Assembly: GCF_937892565.1 (NCBI RefSeq)
Contig: NZ_CALAHQ010000094.1
Location: forward strand, 62,001 to 126,000
Length of the DNA stretch: 64,000 nt
Direction of reading: 5' to 3'
Source: an uncultured Roseicyclus sp.
GTDB lineage: Bacteria; Pseudomonadota; Alphaproteobacteria; Rhodobacterales; Rhodobacteraceae
The notes beneath the pieces were generated by a model that saw only the letters and a program-made list of their open reading frames with translations, had not been told where the DNA came from and searched no databases. Shown here piece by piece: positions 15,031-24,160 of the stretch (the stretch's first letter is position 1; each line of letters begins with the position of its first letter). Both the position numbers and the translations under genes were made by a program.

Positions 15031-17505
15031 TCAGGGCATGGGCTGCAACCGCGTGATGCCGATGTTGCCCGCGCGCGCCAGTTCGGGGTCAAGCGTCATG
15101 GTGATGTATTCGCCCCGCCGCCACAAGGCGCCCAGATCGTCGTAATGGCGTGACAGGGGATGGCCCGATTGGCCCGTGGCAATGACAAAGACCGAGCTGT
15201 CGGGATCGGCGAAATCATAGACGCCCCGGTAGCCTGCAGCGTGAATATTCACGAAGGGATCGGGCAGCGTGCCGGGGGTGGCCGCGCGGTTGAGCGTGAA
15301 ATCCCCCCCGCTGGTCGATTGGCGGATATTGGCGATCCATGAAAACAGCCGCGTTTGCCCCAAGACGGGGTGGTCATGGCGGGCCTCATGGGCCGCGCCC
15401 CAGCGCCAGCTTTCCAGATCGGGGCCGTAGCGGTCCTCGAGCCATTGCAGCGCATCGTCGAGCGCCATGCGCGCGATGTCGGTGCAGCTCTCCACCGCGT
15501 TTGATCGGGCGATGTCGCACCAGCGGCCGGCGCCGTCGATGTCGCGAAACACACGCTCCAGAAAGATCGGTTCAAGTTTCTGGAACGCATCGGCCAAGGG
15601 GCCGATATCATCCTGGATCAGGCGTTGCTGCAATTCCCGCATCCAGGCCGCATAGATCAGCGGTTCGGGCAGATGTTCATTCATCTCGCCGTTCCAATCG
15701 GCCAACAGCGCCAGTGCCCGCTGTCGGCGGCGTTCGGGCGTGCCGGCGGGGGCTGCTTCTGTGGTGAACCACAGATCGCGCGCGACCAGCGGCAAGATGT
15801 TGCGCGCGGCCGCCGACACGGTGTCGAGTTGCGCCTCGATAAAGCTGTCACGGGTGTGGACATCGCGCGCCTCCATCAGGCGCGACAGCCGTGTGATGCG
15901 CTGGGTGTCGCCCCAGTCATGGGTCACATGCAGTGGAAAATCGCGCGCGACGGTGCGGTTGTTGGTGTTGCCCAAGATGCCGCTTTCGGGGTCGATGAAG
16001 CGGGGATTGGCAAAGTAGAGCGTCATGCCCTGCCAGCGGTTGTCAGCGATCCAGCCGCGCGCGGGCATGCGGGCCTTGGTCTCATGGGCATTCATCCGCC
16101 ACGGCATGCGCCCGATCATCTGCATCGCGATGCGCCCGTCGCGGCTGGCCAGCATCAGGTTCTGGGCGGGGGCCACGAAATCCTCGCCCGCCGCCAGCCC
16201 GTCTTCGATGGTCTGGGCACGCATCAGCCGCAGGCCCGTCTGGATCGAGGTGTTTTGATCCGAAAGCGCGGTCCAGGCCATGCTCATCACACTGCCGGGG
16301 GGGGTGACGGTGGCGATGTCGAAATGCTGGCCGGGCAGAACGGGGCCGTTTTCCGTCCAGGCCCGCGTGATGGTCACATCCTGACCACCCGCCACCTCGA
16401 TCACGCGCCGGTCGGTGCGAAACTCGGCCCACCCATCGGGTGTGCGGTATTGCTGGGGGTTTTCGGGGTTCAACTCTTCGACATACAGGTCGATGTCATC
16501 AAGATAGGCCGATGTGATCCCCCAGGCGAGATGTTCGGAGCGTCCCGCAAGGATGACGGGCATGCCCGGGATGGTCGCGCCGATCACGCCACCGGTCGCA
16601 AGCTCGAGCCGGGCCAGATACCAGATGCTGGGGGCACTCAGCCCCAGATGCGGGTCATTGGCCAAAAGCGCCCCGGATGACGCCGCGCGCGCCGGCGTCG
16701 CGGCAAAGGCGTTCGATGCGCCCGCCAGACCCGGACCCAGAGCGTTGGGATGCAGCGGATGGCGCGGCGATCGGGGCGCTTGCGCAAAGCGGGGCAGGGG
16801 CGTGTCAAACAGGCTTTGGTATCGGGCCAGTTCCGCCACACCCGCCCCCGGCGCATCGGGCATCAGATCGGCCATGCCCGCCGGGTCGTTCAGGGCCAGC
16901 GACAGGCGCGCGCGCAGCACCTCCTGGTCGTGGTGACCGGTCAGTTGCAGCGCCATCAGAAAGGTCACCGCGACGCTGTCGGCTGGCCGCCACGGCGCGA
17001 TATCGGGGGTGAACAGGAACAATTCCGGCGCCCCGCGCCCCAGCGCCTCTTGGCTGACAAGCCCAATCCACGCGTTGACCCCGTTGGCATAGGCCTCGAG
17101 CACGGCGCGGGTTTCGGGGGCCAGGGCTTCGACAGATGTCGTGGCAAGCTGGTAGATGTCGAGCCTGCGGATCAGGTCGTCGATCTCGAGCGTCGCGTCG
17201 CCGAACAGCTCTGACAATTGCCCCTGTGCGGTGCGCCGCATCATCAGCATTTGCCACAGCCTGTCTTGGGCATGGGCCAGCCCGAGACCGAAAAACACAT
17301 CCGCATCGCTTTGCCCGAACACATGCGGCACCGCGGCGGTGTTGCGGACGATCTCGACCGGTGCCGAAAGCCCCGGCACCTGCCACTGGGCGTCATAGTC
17401 GGGAATGGACCGCGACCCGATCCACCACACCACCAGCACAACGGCCACCGTCACGCCGACAGCGACGGTTCCCAGTCGTAGAAGCCAGCGCAACAACAGG
17501 CCCAT
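15031..17505 (-). CDS. Penicillin acylase family (S45) N-terminal nucleophile hydrolase
   Basis: The 824-residue protein has an N-terminal hydrophobic segment (VAVGVTVAVVLVVWWIG), so it is exported or anchored in the periplasm. It has the S45 order: an alpha-chain part with IVRNTAAVPHVFG and GLGLAHAQDRLWQM, then a linker, then the autoprocessing point GASNAFAATP. Ser264 would become the new N-terminal nucleophile of the beta chain. LLANDPHLGLSAPSIWY and AGRSEHLAWGITS are also typical. The family cleaves amides, including beta-lactam side chains and acyl-homoserine lactones, so quorum quenching is possible but not shown. The substrate is unknown. Confidence 0.92.
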   Translation of the reverse strand: MGLLLRWLLRLGTVAVGVTVAVVLVVWWIGSRSIPDYDAQWQVPGLSAPVEIVRNTAAVPHVFGQSDADVFFGLGLAHAQDRLWQMLMMRRTAQGQLSELFGDATLEIDDLIRRLDIYQLATTSVEALAPETRAVLEAYANGVNAWIGLVSQEALGRGAPELFLFTPDIAPWRPADSVAVTFLMALQLTGHHDQEVLRARLSLALNDPAGMADLMPDAPGAGVAELARYQSLFDTPLPRFAQAPRSPRHPLHPNALGPGLAGASNAFAATPARAASSGALLANDPHLGLSAPSIWYLARLELATGGVIGATIPGMPVILAGRSEHLAWGITSAYLDDIDLYVEELNPENPQQYRTPDGWAEFRTDRRVIEVAGGQDVTITRAWTENGPVLPGQHFDIATVTPPGSVMSMAWTALSDQNTSIQTGLRLMRAQTIEDGLAAGEDFVAPAQNLMLASRDGRIAMQMIGRMPWRMNAHETKARMPARGWIADNRWQGMTLYFANPRFIDPESGILGNTNNRTVARDFPLHVTHDWGDTQRITRLSRLMEARDVHTRDSFIEAQLDTVSAAARNILPLVARDLWFTTEAAPAGTPERRRQRALALLADWNGEMNEHLPEPLIYAAWMRELQQRLIQDDIGPLADAFQKLEPIFLERVFRDIDGAGRWCDIARSNAVESCTDIARMALDDALQWLEDRYGPDLESWRWGAAHEARHDHPVLGQTRLFSWIANIRQSTSGGDFTLNRAATPGTLPDPFVNIHAAGYRGVYDFADPDSSVFVIATGQSGHPLSRHYDDLGALWRRGEYITMTLDPELARAGNIGITRLQPMP

Positions 17506-17579
17506 CGTTCCTCGCCCTGAATCACAGCGCGACAGCTAACCGATGAGGGGGTGAATGCAAACGGGTGGTTTCGCCCCGA

Positions 17580-18137
17580 TCAGGGCAGGATGCGGGTGTA
17601 GCGCATGCCTTCCAGCGTGGCGCCCACGATCAGGCCCGCCTGTCCGTAGACAATCGCGATCACGGGATCGGTCAGGGTGGTGGTGTCGATGCCGATCATG
17701 CCGCCGCGGTCGCTGACCGCATAGCGCACATCGCCACCCACGCCCCAGCCGCTGGATGTGCGAAAACCCTGCAAGGCCGCGTCAGTCATGAAAAAGATCG
17801 TATGGGCATATTGCTGTGCCCCGATCTGCAAGCCAAACGACCCCGCCGTCGCAGAATAGTAATCGACCGTCACCCCGTTGATGCGCAACGCGCCCCGCCC
17901 GTAAGAGCCCCCAAAGCCAAACCCCGCCTCGGTGATCAGCGGCATCACCAGCATGCCTTTTGCGCTGGTGGCAAGCTCCTGGGCGCCGGGTACTTCGGCG
18001 GTCATGAAATTCAGCGCAGCATCCACCCGCCCGTCGATGCTTGCCCCCCCGCCTGAATTGATCGAGTTGTTGCAGGCGGCCAAAAGCGGCAATGCAGCGC
18101 CGCTGATCACGAAATGACGACGGGTGAGCTTGCGCAT
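17580..18137 (-). CDS. SYLF-domain (Ysc84-like) lipoprotein
   Basis: The 185-residue protein has an N-terminal export signal with a lipobox, LPLLAAC (lipidated Cys22). The stretch LTRRHFVIS is also compatible with Tat export. The mature part has the SYLF pattern: AKGMLVMPLITEAGFGFGGSYG, GVTVDYYSATAGSFGLQIGAQ and TSSGWGVGGDVRYAV. The domain binds phosphoinositides in eukaryotes. In bacteria its role in the envelope is unknown. The start at 18137 is set by the signal sequence. The gene stands alone, with its own region to hemB of about 130 bp without recognisable signals. Confidence 0.9.
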   Translation of the reverse strand: MRKLTRRHFVISGAALPLLAACNNSINSGGGASIDGRVDAALNFMTAEVPGAQELATSAKGMLVMPLITEAGFGFGGSYGRGALRINGVTVDYYSATAGSFGLQIGAQQYAHTIFFMTDAALQGFRTSSGWGVGGDVRYAVSDRGGMIGIDTTTLTDPVIAIVYGQAGLIVGATLEGMRYTRILP

Positions 18138-18266
18138 CTGTGTTCTCCTGCTGATGACCTCGGTGGCGGGTCTTGGCGCCCGCATTGCTGCGGTCACTCT
18201 ACGTCCTTCGCCCCGTCGTGTCACGGCGGAAAACACCAATGCTGGCGGCAAGCCGCCGATCCGCCC

Positions 18267-19259
18267 CTATCCGTTGAGCATCTTGGCCAGCCTTGGCGCG
18301 AAATAGGTCAGGACACCGTCACATCCCGCACGCCGAAAGCTCATCAGGCTTTCCACCATGACCTTGTCGCCATTGATCCAGCCATTGGCGGCGGCCGCCT
18401 CGATCATCGCGTATTCGCCCGACACCTGATAGGCATAGGTCGGCGCGCCGAAACGGTCCTTTACCTCGCGCACCATGTCCAGATAGGGCAGGCCCGGCTT
18501 GACCATCACCATATCGGCGCCCTCCATCAGGTCACGCTCCACACAGGCCAGCGCCGCGCGGCGGTTGGCGGGATCGATCTGATAGGTCAGCTTGTCGCCC
18601 TTGAGCGCGCCCGAGGCACCGACCGCATCGCGGAACGGGCCGTAATAGGCGCTGGCAAACTTGGCCGCATAGGACATGATTGTCACATTGTGATGGCCTT
18701 CGGCCTCCAGCGCCGTGCGGATTGCGCCGATGCGGCCATCCATCATGTCCGACGGCCCCAGGATATCGGCCCCCGCCGCGGCCTGTGCCAAAGCCATCTT
18801 TACCAGTGCCTCGACGGTTTCATCATTCACGATGACACCGTCGCGCACGATGCCGTCATGGCCGTTGATGTTGTAGGGGTCGAGCGCGATGTCGGTCATG
18901 ATCGCGATCCCGATCCCGGCGTCGCGGATGGCGCGGATGGCGCGGTTCGACAGGTTGTCGGGGTTCCACGCCTCTGCACAGGCTTCGGTTTTCAGGCTGG
19001 CATCGGTGTAGGGAAACAGGCAGATGGCCGGAATGCCCAGCGATGCTGCCTCACGGGCGGCAACCACGATCCTGTCCACCGACCGGCGCACCACGCCGGG
19101 CATGGACGCCACGGGTTCCTCGATGCCCACCCCGTCGCGCACAAAGATCGGCCAGATCAGATCGTTCACGCTCAACTCATGTTCGCGCACCAGATTGCGA
19201 AGCGGGGCGGATGCGCGCAGGCGGCGGTGGCGGAGGGCGGGAAAGGCGGGCTGGGGCAT
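18267..19259 (-). CDS. hemB: Delta-aminolevulinic acid dehydratase (porphobilinogen synthase)
   Basis: HemB condenses two 5-aminolevulinates into porphobilinogen, the common precursor of heme, bacteriochlorophyll and cobalamin. The 330-residue protein has the Schiff-base Lys in DMVMVKPGLPYLD. The metal region reads IMTDIALDPYNINGHDG, with Asp in place of the Cys ligands of zinc enzymes. It is therefore the zinc-independent class, as in other purple bacteria. RRRLRASAPLRNLVREHELSVNDLIWPIFV-type N-terminal signatures (RLRASAPLRNLVREHE, then DLIWPIFVRDG) fix the start at 19259. The high tetrapyrrole demand of a phototroph fits its presence but it is a housekeeping gene. Confidence 0.97.
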   Translation of the reverse strand: MPQPAFPALRHRRLRASAPLRNLVREHELSVNDLIWPIFVRDGVGIEEPVASMPGVVRRSVDRIVVAAREAASLGIPAICLFPYTDASLKTEACAEAWNPDNLSNRAIRAIRDAGIGIAIMTDIALDPYNINGHDGIVRDGVIVNDETVEALVKMALAQAAAGADILGPSDMMDGRIGAIRTALEAEGHHNVTIMSYAAKFASAYYGPFRDAVGASGALKGDKLTYQIDPANRRAALACVERDLMEGADMVMVKPGLPYLDMVREVKDRFGAPTYAYQVSGEYAMIEAAAANGWINGDKVMVESLMSFRRAGCDGVLTYFAPRLAKMLNG

Positions 19260-19435
19260 GGGATCGGGCGCTTTCTGTGAAGATGCACAACCACAAGCGG
19301 TGCCACGATGCCGGTCGAAGGGCAAGGCCTGGCGGGTGGCTGGGGTGCCACAGGCGTTTTGCGGGGCTGGCGTCGGATGCATGGCTTGGCTAGGGTGATG
19401 ATCGGCTCTGGGCTTGACATGTTGGCGGCGCGCTT

Positions 19436-19954
19436 TTGGATTTTCTCGACCTTGTCACCGAAGTGATTGATCTGCGGTCGTTTTCGAACCTGTGGTATTG
19501 GATCGTGCTGGCGATCTTGTGGTCGTCCTTTACCCATTGGGTATTGGGCATTCCCTATCATCTGGTACAGCGCGCCCGGGGCGGCGATGCCGACAGCGCG
19601 CGCGATCTGCGCCTTTTGGCCCGGATCAACAGCCGCCGCGTTCTCGAGGTCGCCGATATGTCTGGCCCGCTGGTGGTGGCGCTCGGGGCATTTGTGTTCA
19701 GCGCACTTGCGGTGCTGGGCTGGGGATATCGGATCGAATTCGCGCAAGCGCTGGTCTTGCTGATCTTGCCGTTGGTGCTTGTGGCGGGCTTGTCCGTCGT
19801 GACCGCGCGCCGTTTGCACGACAGCGATTTTGCGACGGCGGAGGCGCTGTTGCGCCATCACCGCTTGATTGTGCAAGCCATGGGGATCGTGTCGATTTTC
19901 CTGACCGCGTTCTGGGGCATGAAAATGAATGTCACGGCCAGCGTGCTGCACTAG
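19436..19954 (+). CDS. Conserved four-helix membrane protein, TTG start
   Basis: The 172-residue protein has about four hydrophobic segments (near residues 18-40, 76-96, 104-124 and 147-166). It starts MDFLDLVTEVIDLRSFSNLWYW. I recall homologues across Rhodobacterales that carry the automatic name component of SufBCD complex, but nothing in the sequence supports a role in Fe-S assembly and no suf gene is near. No in-frame ATG exists near the N-terminus. The TTG at 19436 gives the conserved start. It precedes mfd by 39 bp on the same strand and diverges from hemB. Confidence 0.75.
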   Translation: MDFLDLVTEVIDLRSFSNLWYWIVLAILWSSFTHWVLGIPYHLVQRARGGDADSARDLRLLARINSRRVLEVADMSGPLVVALGAFVFSALAVLGWGYRIEFAQALVLLILPLVLVAGLSVVTARRLHDSDFATAEALLRHHRLIVQAMGIVSIFLTAFWGMKMNVTASVLH

Positions 19955-19993
19955 ACCTTGACACCGCCCCCCCACGGCGTAGGTCACCGCCCC

Positions 19994-22900
19994 ATGATCC
20001 CGTCGCCCAGCCATATCCTTGCCTCAGGCGCGCCCGAGGGGTTTGACGCCACCCTTGTGTTGAAGGAGCTGGCGACCGGCGGCGGTGTGCCGGTGCTGCA
20101 TGTGGCGCGCGACGACAAGCGCATGGCGGCCATGGCCCGTGCCTTGGCCTTTTTCGACCCTTCGGTGGTGGTTCTTCAGTTTCCCGGCTGGGATTGCCTG
20201 CCCTATGATCGCATGTCGCCCAATGCCGAGATTTCGGCCAGCCGCATGGCGACGCTGGCCGCTTTGGCGGGGGGGCTGTCGGGGCCTTTCATCGTGTTGA
20301 CCACGCTCAACGCCGCAAGCCAGTTCGTGCCGGCGCGTGCGGTCTTGCAATCGGCCGCCTTTGCGGCAGCCGTGGGCGAACGGATCGATGACGCCGCGCT
20401 CAAGCGGTTCCTGGTGCGCATGGGCTTTGTGCAGACGCCGACGGTCAGCGAGCCGGGCGATTACGCCTTGCGCGGGGGCATCATCGATGTCTGGCCACCC
20501 GGTGCCAGCGGTCCGGTGCGGCTCGATCTGTTCGGCGATGTGCTCGATGGTGCGCGCCGGTTCGATCCCGCGACCCAGCGCACCACCGAAAAGCTCGATC
20601 GGATCGAATTGGCACCAGTGTCCGAGGTCATCCTGGATGAGGCCGCGATCACGCGCTTTCGTCAGAATTATCGCATCGAATTTGGCGCCGCCGGCACCGA
20701 TGATCCGCTCTATGAGGCGGTCAGCGCGGGCCGCAAGCATCAAGGTGTCGAACATTGGCTGCCGTTTTTCCACGACAGGTTGGAAACCCTGTTTGATTAC
20801 CTGCCCGGCGCGCGGATCACGCTTGACGACCAGACCACCCCCCAGCGGCTGGCGCGGTGGGATACGATTTCCGACCAGTACGACACCCGAAAGACCGCGC
20901 TGACGCAAAAGGGGCGGCTGGACACGGTCTACAAACCCGTGCCCCCGGGGTTGCTTTATCTCGATGATGCGGCCTGGATGCGCGCCATCGCCGCGCACCG
21001 CGTCGTGCAATTCGCCCCCATTCCTGCCGCGCCGGGCCCCGGCATCATCGATGCAGGCGGGCGTGTGGGTCGCAATTTTGCGCCCGAACGCCAGAACGAA
21101 TCCATCAGCCTTTTTGCGGCTTTGGCAGATCACATCAGGGCAGAGCGTGACCTGCGCGCCGTCGTCGTCGCCTCTTGGTCCGAGGGTGCGCGCGAACGCT
21201 TGCAAGGGCTGTTGGAAGATCAAGGGCTGACCGACGCCAGGATGGCGCGGGATGCGCGCGGGATCGGTCCGAAGGGCAGCGTGACGCTGATCGTCTGGCC
21301 ACTGGACGAGGGCTTTACCGGCGCTGGGCTGACGGTCATCTCGGAACAAGATGTGCTGGGCGACCGGCTGATCCGGCCCAAACGCCGCGTCAAGCGTGCC
21401 GAAAACTATCTGACCGAGGCGCAATCGCTCAGCCCCGGCGATCTGGTGGTGCATGTCGATCATGGGGTGGGCCGCTACAAGGGGCTGGAAACCATCACCG
21501 CGATGGGGGCGCCGCATGAATGCCTGTTGCTGGAATATGCCGGTGGCGACAGGCTGTTCTTGCCGGTTGAAAACATCGAACTGCTCAGCCGCTATGGCCA
21601 TGACGAGGGGCTGCTGGATCGGCTGGGCGGCGGTGCGTGGCAGGCCAAAAAGGCCAAGCTCAAGGAACGCCTGCGCCAGATTGCCGACAAGCTGATCCGC
21701 ATCGCCGCCGAGCGGGCCTTGCGCCGCGCCCCGATCCTCGAGCCGCCCGGCGACATGTGGGAAGCGTTCTGCGCGCGCTTTCCCTATGAGGAAACCGACG
21801 ACCAGCTTTCGGCCATTGCTGATGTGCTGGATGATCTGGCCGCAGGCCGCCCGATGGACCGGCTGGTCGTGGGCGATGTGGGCTTTGGCAAGACCGAAGT
21901 CGCCATGCGCGCGGCCTTTGTCGCGGCCGCGCAGGGGCTGCAGGTGGCGGTGATTGCGCCCACCACGCTTCTGGCCCGCCAGCACGCCAAGACCTTCACC
22001 GACCGCTTTCGCGGCTTTCCGGTCAATGTGCGGCCATTGTCGCGCTTTGTCGGCCAGAAGCAGGCCGATGAAACGCGCGCGGGGCTGGCCGATGGCAGCG
22101 TCGATATCGTGATCGGCACCCATGCGCTTTTGGCCAAGGGGGTGCGGTTCAAGACCCTTGGCCTGTTGATCGTGGACGAGGAACAGCGCTTTGGCGTGGG
22201 CCACAAGGAACGGCTCAAGGAATTGCGCTCGGATATCCATGTTCTGACGCTGTCGGCCACACCCATTCCGCGCACGCTGCAGATGTCGCTGACGGGGGTG
22301 CGCGATCTGTCGATGATCGGCACGCCGCCTGTCGACCGGCTGGCGATCCGCACCTATGTGTCGGAATTCGACGCCATCACCCTGCGCGAGGCGCTGCTCA
22401 GGGAACATTATCGCGGCGGACAATCCTTTTTCGTGGTGCCGCGGATCGAGGATCTGCCCGAGATCGAGACATTCCTGCGCGATCAGGTGCCCGAGGTCAG
22501 CTTTGTCGTGGCCCATGGCCAGATGGCGGCGGGCGAGCTTGATGACCGCATGAACGCCTTTTACGACGGCAAATTCGATGTGCTTCTGGCCACGACCATC
22601 ATCGAATCGGGCATCGACATTCCCACCGCCAACACCATGATCATCCACCGCGCCGACATGTTCGGTCTGGCGCAGCTCTATCAGATCCGCGGCCGGGTGG
22701 GGCGCGCGAAAACGCGCGCCTATGCCTATCTGACCACCAGACCGCGCCAGAAACTGACCCCGGCGGCCCAGAAACGTCTGCGCGTCCTTGGCAGCCTCGA
22801 CAGCCTTGGGGCGGGCTTCACCATCGCCAGTCAGGATCTCGATATCCGGGGCGCGGGCAACATCGTGGGCGAGGAACAATCCGGCCATGTCCGCGAGGTG

Positions 22901-23443
22901 GGATTTGAGCTGTATCAATCCATGCTCGAAGAGGCGATCACCGCCATCCGCTCGGGCGTGGCCGAACCGATCGTGGCCGATGGGCAATGGTCGCCCAGCA
23001 TCAATCTGGGTGTGCCGGTTCTGATCCCCGACGCCTATGTGCCGGATCTCGATGTGCGCCTTGGGCTGTATCGGCGGTTGAGCCAGTTGGAAACCAAGGT
23101 CGATCTGGAGGGCTTTGCCGCCGAGCTGATCGACCGGTTCGGCGCGCTCCCGCGCGAGGTGAACACGCTTTTGCTGGTCGTGCGCATCAAGGCGATGTGC
23201 AAGCGTGCCCATATCGCCAAGCTCGACGCCGGGCCCAAGGGGACGACGGTGCAATTTCACAACGACAAATTCCCCAATCCCGCGGGCCTTGTGGCTTTTG
23301 TGCAGGCCGAAAAGGGCGCCGCGCGCGTCAAGGACAACAAGATCGTTCTGGTCCGTGCCTTTGCGTCCGAGGCAGACAGGATCAAGGGCGCCTTTGCCAT
23401 TGCGCGCGATCTGGCGCTGCATGCCGAGGGCAAGGCTGGCTGA
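19994..23443 (+). CDS. mfd: Transcription-repair coupling factor Mfd
   Basis: Mfd removes RNA polymerase stalled at DNA lesions and recruits UvrA. The 1149-residue protein has the complete domain order. A UvrB-like N-terminal part spans about 1-340. The RNA polymerase-interaction (CarD-like) domain has GDLVVHVDHGVGRYKGLETI near residue 482. The translocase has Walker A GDVGFGKTEVAMRAA near residue 625, DEEQRFG near 727 and QIRGRVGRAKTRAYAYL. The C-terminal TRCF domain is intact. I took the ATG at 19994 (MIPSPSHILASG) rather than the in-frame start at 19958, because the extra residues are not family-like. Confidence 0.97.
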   Translation: MIPSPSHILASGAPEGFDATLVLKELATGGGVPVLHVARDDKRMAAMARALAFFDPSVVVLQFPGWDCLPYDRMSPNAEISASRMATLAALAGGLSGPFIVLTTLNAASQFVPARAVLQSAAFAAAVGERIDDAALKRFLVRMGFVQTPTVSEPGDYALRGGIIDVWPPGASGPVRLDLFGDVLDGARRFDPATQRTTEKLDRIELAPVSEVILDEAAITRFRQNYRIEFGAAGTDDPLYEAVSAGRKHQGVEHWLPFFHDRLETLFDYLPGARITLDDQTTPQRLARWDTISDQYDTRKTALTQKGRLDTVYKPVPPGLLYLDDAAWMRAIAAHRVVQFAPIPAAPGPGIIDAGGRVGRNFAPERQNESISLFAALADHIRAERDLRAVVVASWSEGARERLQGLLEDQGLTDARMARDARGIGPKGSVTLIVWPLDEGFTGAGLTVISEQDVLGDRLIRPKRRVKRAENYLTEAQSLSPGDLVVHVDHGVGRYKGLETITAMGAPHECLLLEYAGGDRLFLPVENIELLSRYGHDEGLLDRLGGGAWQAKKAKLKERLRQIADKLIRIAAERALRRAPILEPPGDMWEAFCARFPYEETDDQLSAIADVLDDLAAGRPMDRLVVGDVGFGKTEVAMRAAFVAAAQGLQVAVIAPTTLLARQHAKTFTDRFRGFPVNVRPLSRFVGQKQADETRAGLADGSVDIVIGTHALLAKGVRFKTLGLLIVDEEQRFGVGHKERLKELRSDIHVLTLSATPIPRTLQMSLTGVRDLSMIGTPPVDRLAIRTYVSEFDAITLREALLREHYRGGQSFFVVPRIEDLPEIETFLRDQVPEVSFVVAHGQMAAGELDDRMNAFYDGKFDVLLATTIIESGIDIPTANTMIIHRADMFGLAQLYQIRGRVGRAKTRAYAYLTTRPRQKLTPAAQKRLRVLGSLDSLGAGFTIASQDLDIRGAGNIVGEEQSGHVREVGFELYQSMLEEAITAIRSGVAEPIVADGQWSPSINLGVPVLIPDAYVPDLDVRLGLYRRLSQLETKVDLEGFAAELIDRFGALPREVNTLLLVVRIKAMCKRAHIAKLDAGPKGTTVQFHNDKFPNPAGLVAFVQAEKGAARVKDNKIVLVRAFASEADRIKGAFAIARDLALHAEGKAG

Positions 23444-23472
23444 CGCACGGCCCAATCACCGCTGTGGGATCT

Positions 23473-23495
23473 TGCGTATTTCTGGAAAGCTGAAG
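23473..23495 (+). repeat. Short dispersed motif TGCGTATTT-N4-AAAG-N-TGAA, copy 1
   Basis: This 23-bp stretch lies in the 66-bp gap between the convergent mfd and DsbA-like genes. It matches 21 of 23 positions of copy 2 at 51535-51557. A third, more diverged copy lies on the minus strand at 43123-43145. The meaning is unknown. Confidence 0.6.
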
Positions 23496-23509
23496 GCGCG
23501 GGCGCAAGG

Positions 23510-24160
23510 CTAGGCAGGGGTGCCCGCGCGCAGGTGATCCGTGATCTCGTCGATCACGTCGAGCCAGAATTCGGTGGATTGCGCCCCCGAGATGACATGC
23601 TGGTTGGCCAGAATGAAACAGGGCACACCGGTAACGCCACGCGCGCGGGCATGGGCATCGCGCGCGGCGATGTCGTGTTTGTCGGCCTCGCTGGCCAGAA
23701 GTGCCGCGATCACCTTGCCATCAAGCCCCGCAGCTTCGGCAATGTCGGTCAGGGTGGCGGCGTCGCCGATGTCGCGGCCTTCGGTGAAATAGGCCCGGAA
23801 AAGCGCCAAGGCGAGCGGGGTTTGGCGCCCCTCCAGCCCTGCCCAATGGATCAGGCGATGGGCGTCAAGCGTGTTGGGGGTGCGCGCGATCCGGTCGAGC
23901 TCAAGGGTCAGCCCCGCCGCCCTGGCCTGTGCGATCACCGGCCCATAGGCGCGCAAGACCCCCTCGGGACCGCCGAATTTCGCAATCATGTAATCGCGCC
24001 GGTCAAGCCCGCCCGCCGGCATGTCGGGGTTGAGTTGAAACGGGTGCCATTCGATCGCCAGCGGATGGTCAGGCCGCGCGTCGAGCGCGCGGGCCAGATT
24101 GGTCCAGCCGATGAAGCACCAGGGGCAGATCGGATCGCTGAGGATGTCGAGCTTGATCAT
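23510..24160 (-). CDS. DsbA-family (FrnE-like) thiol oxidoreductase / isomerase
   Basis: The 216-residue protein has a thioredoxin-type active site, SDPICPWCFIGW, with Cys12 and Cys15, and the helical insertion of the FrnE/2-hydroxychromene-2-carboxylate isomerase-like group. The cis-Pro loop is GVTGVPCFILAN. It has no signal peptide and is cytoplasmic, unlike true DsbA. Relatives have been linked to polyketide enzymes, stress resistance or disulfide exchange. Its ATG overlaps the stop of the upstream AMP-forming ligase gene by 4 bp, so they form a two-gene operon and may share a pathway. Confidence 0.9.
   Translation of the reverse strand: MIKLDILSDPICPWCFIGWTNLARALDARPDHPLAIEWHPFQLNPDMPAGGLDRRDYMIAKFGGPEGVLRAYGPVIAQARAAGLTLELDRIARTPNTLDAHRLIHWAGLEGRQTPLALALFRAYFTEGRDIGDAATLTDIAEAAGLDGKVIAALLASEADKHDIAARDAHARARGVTGVPCFILANQHVISGAQSTEFWLDVIDEITDHLRAGTPA

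Noticed and set aside
20024..23455. Open frame of over 1100 codons antisense to mfd
   Set aside because: High-GC codon use keeps the opposite frame open. The plus strand encodes complete Mfd motifs.
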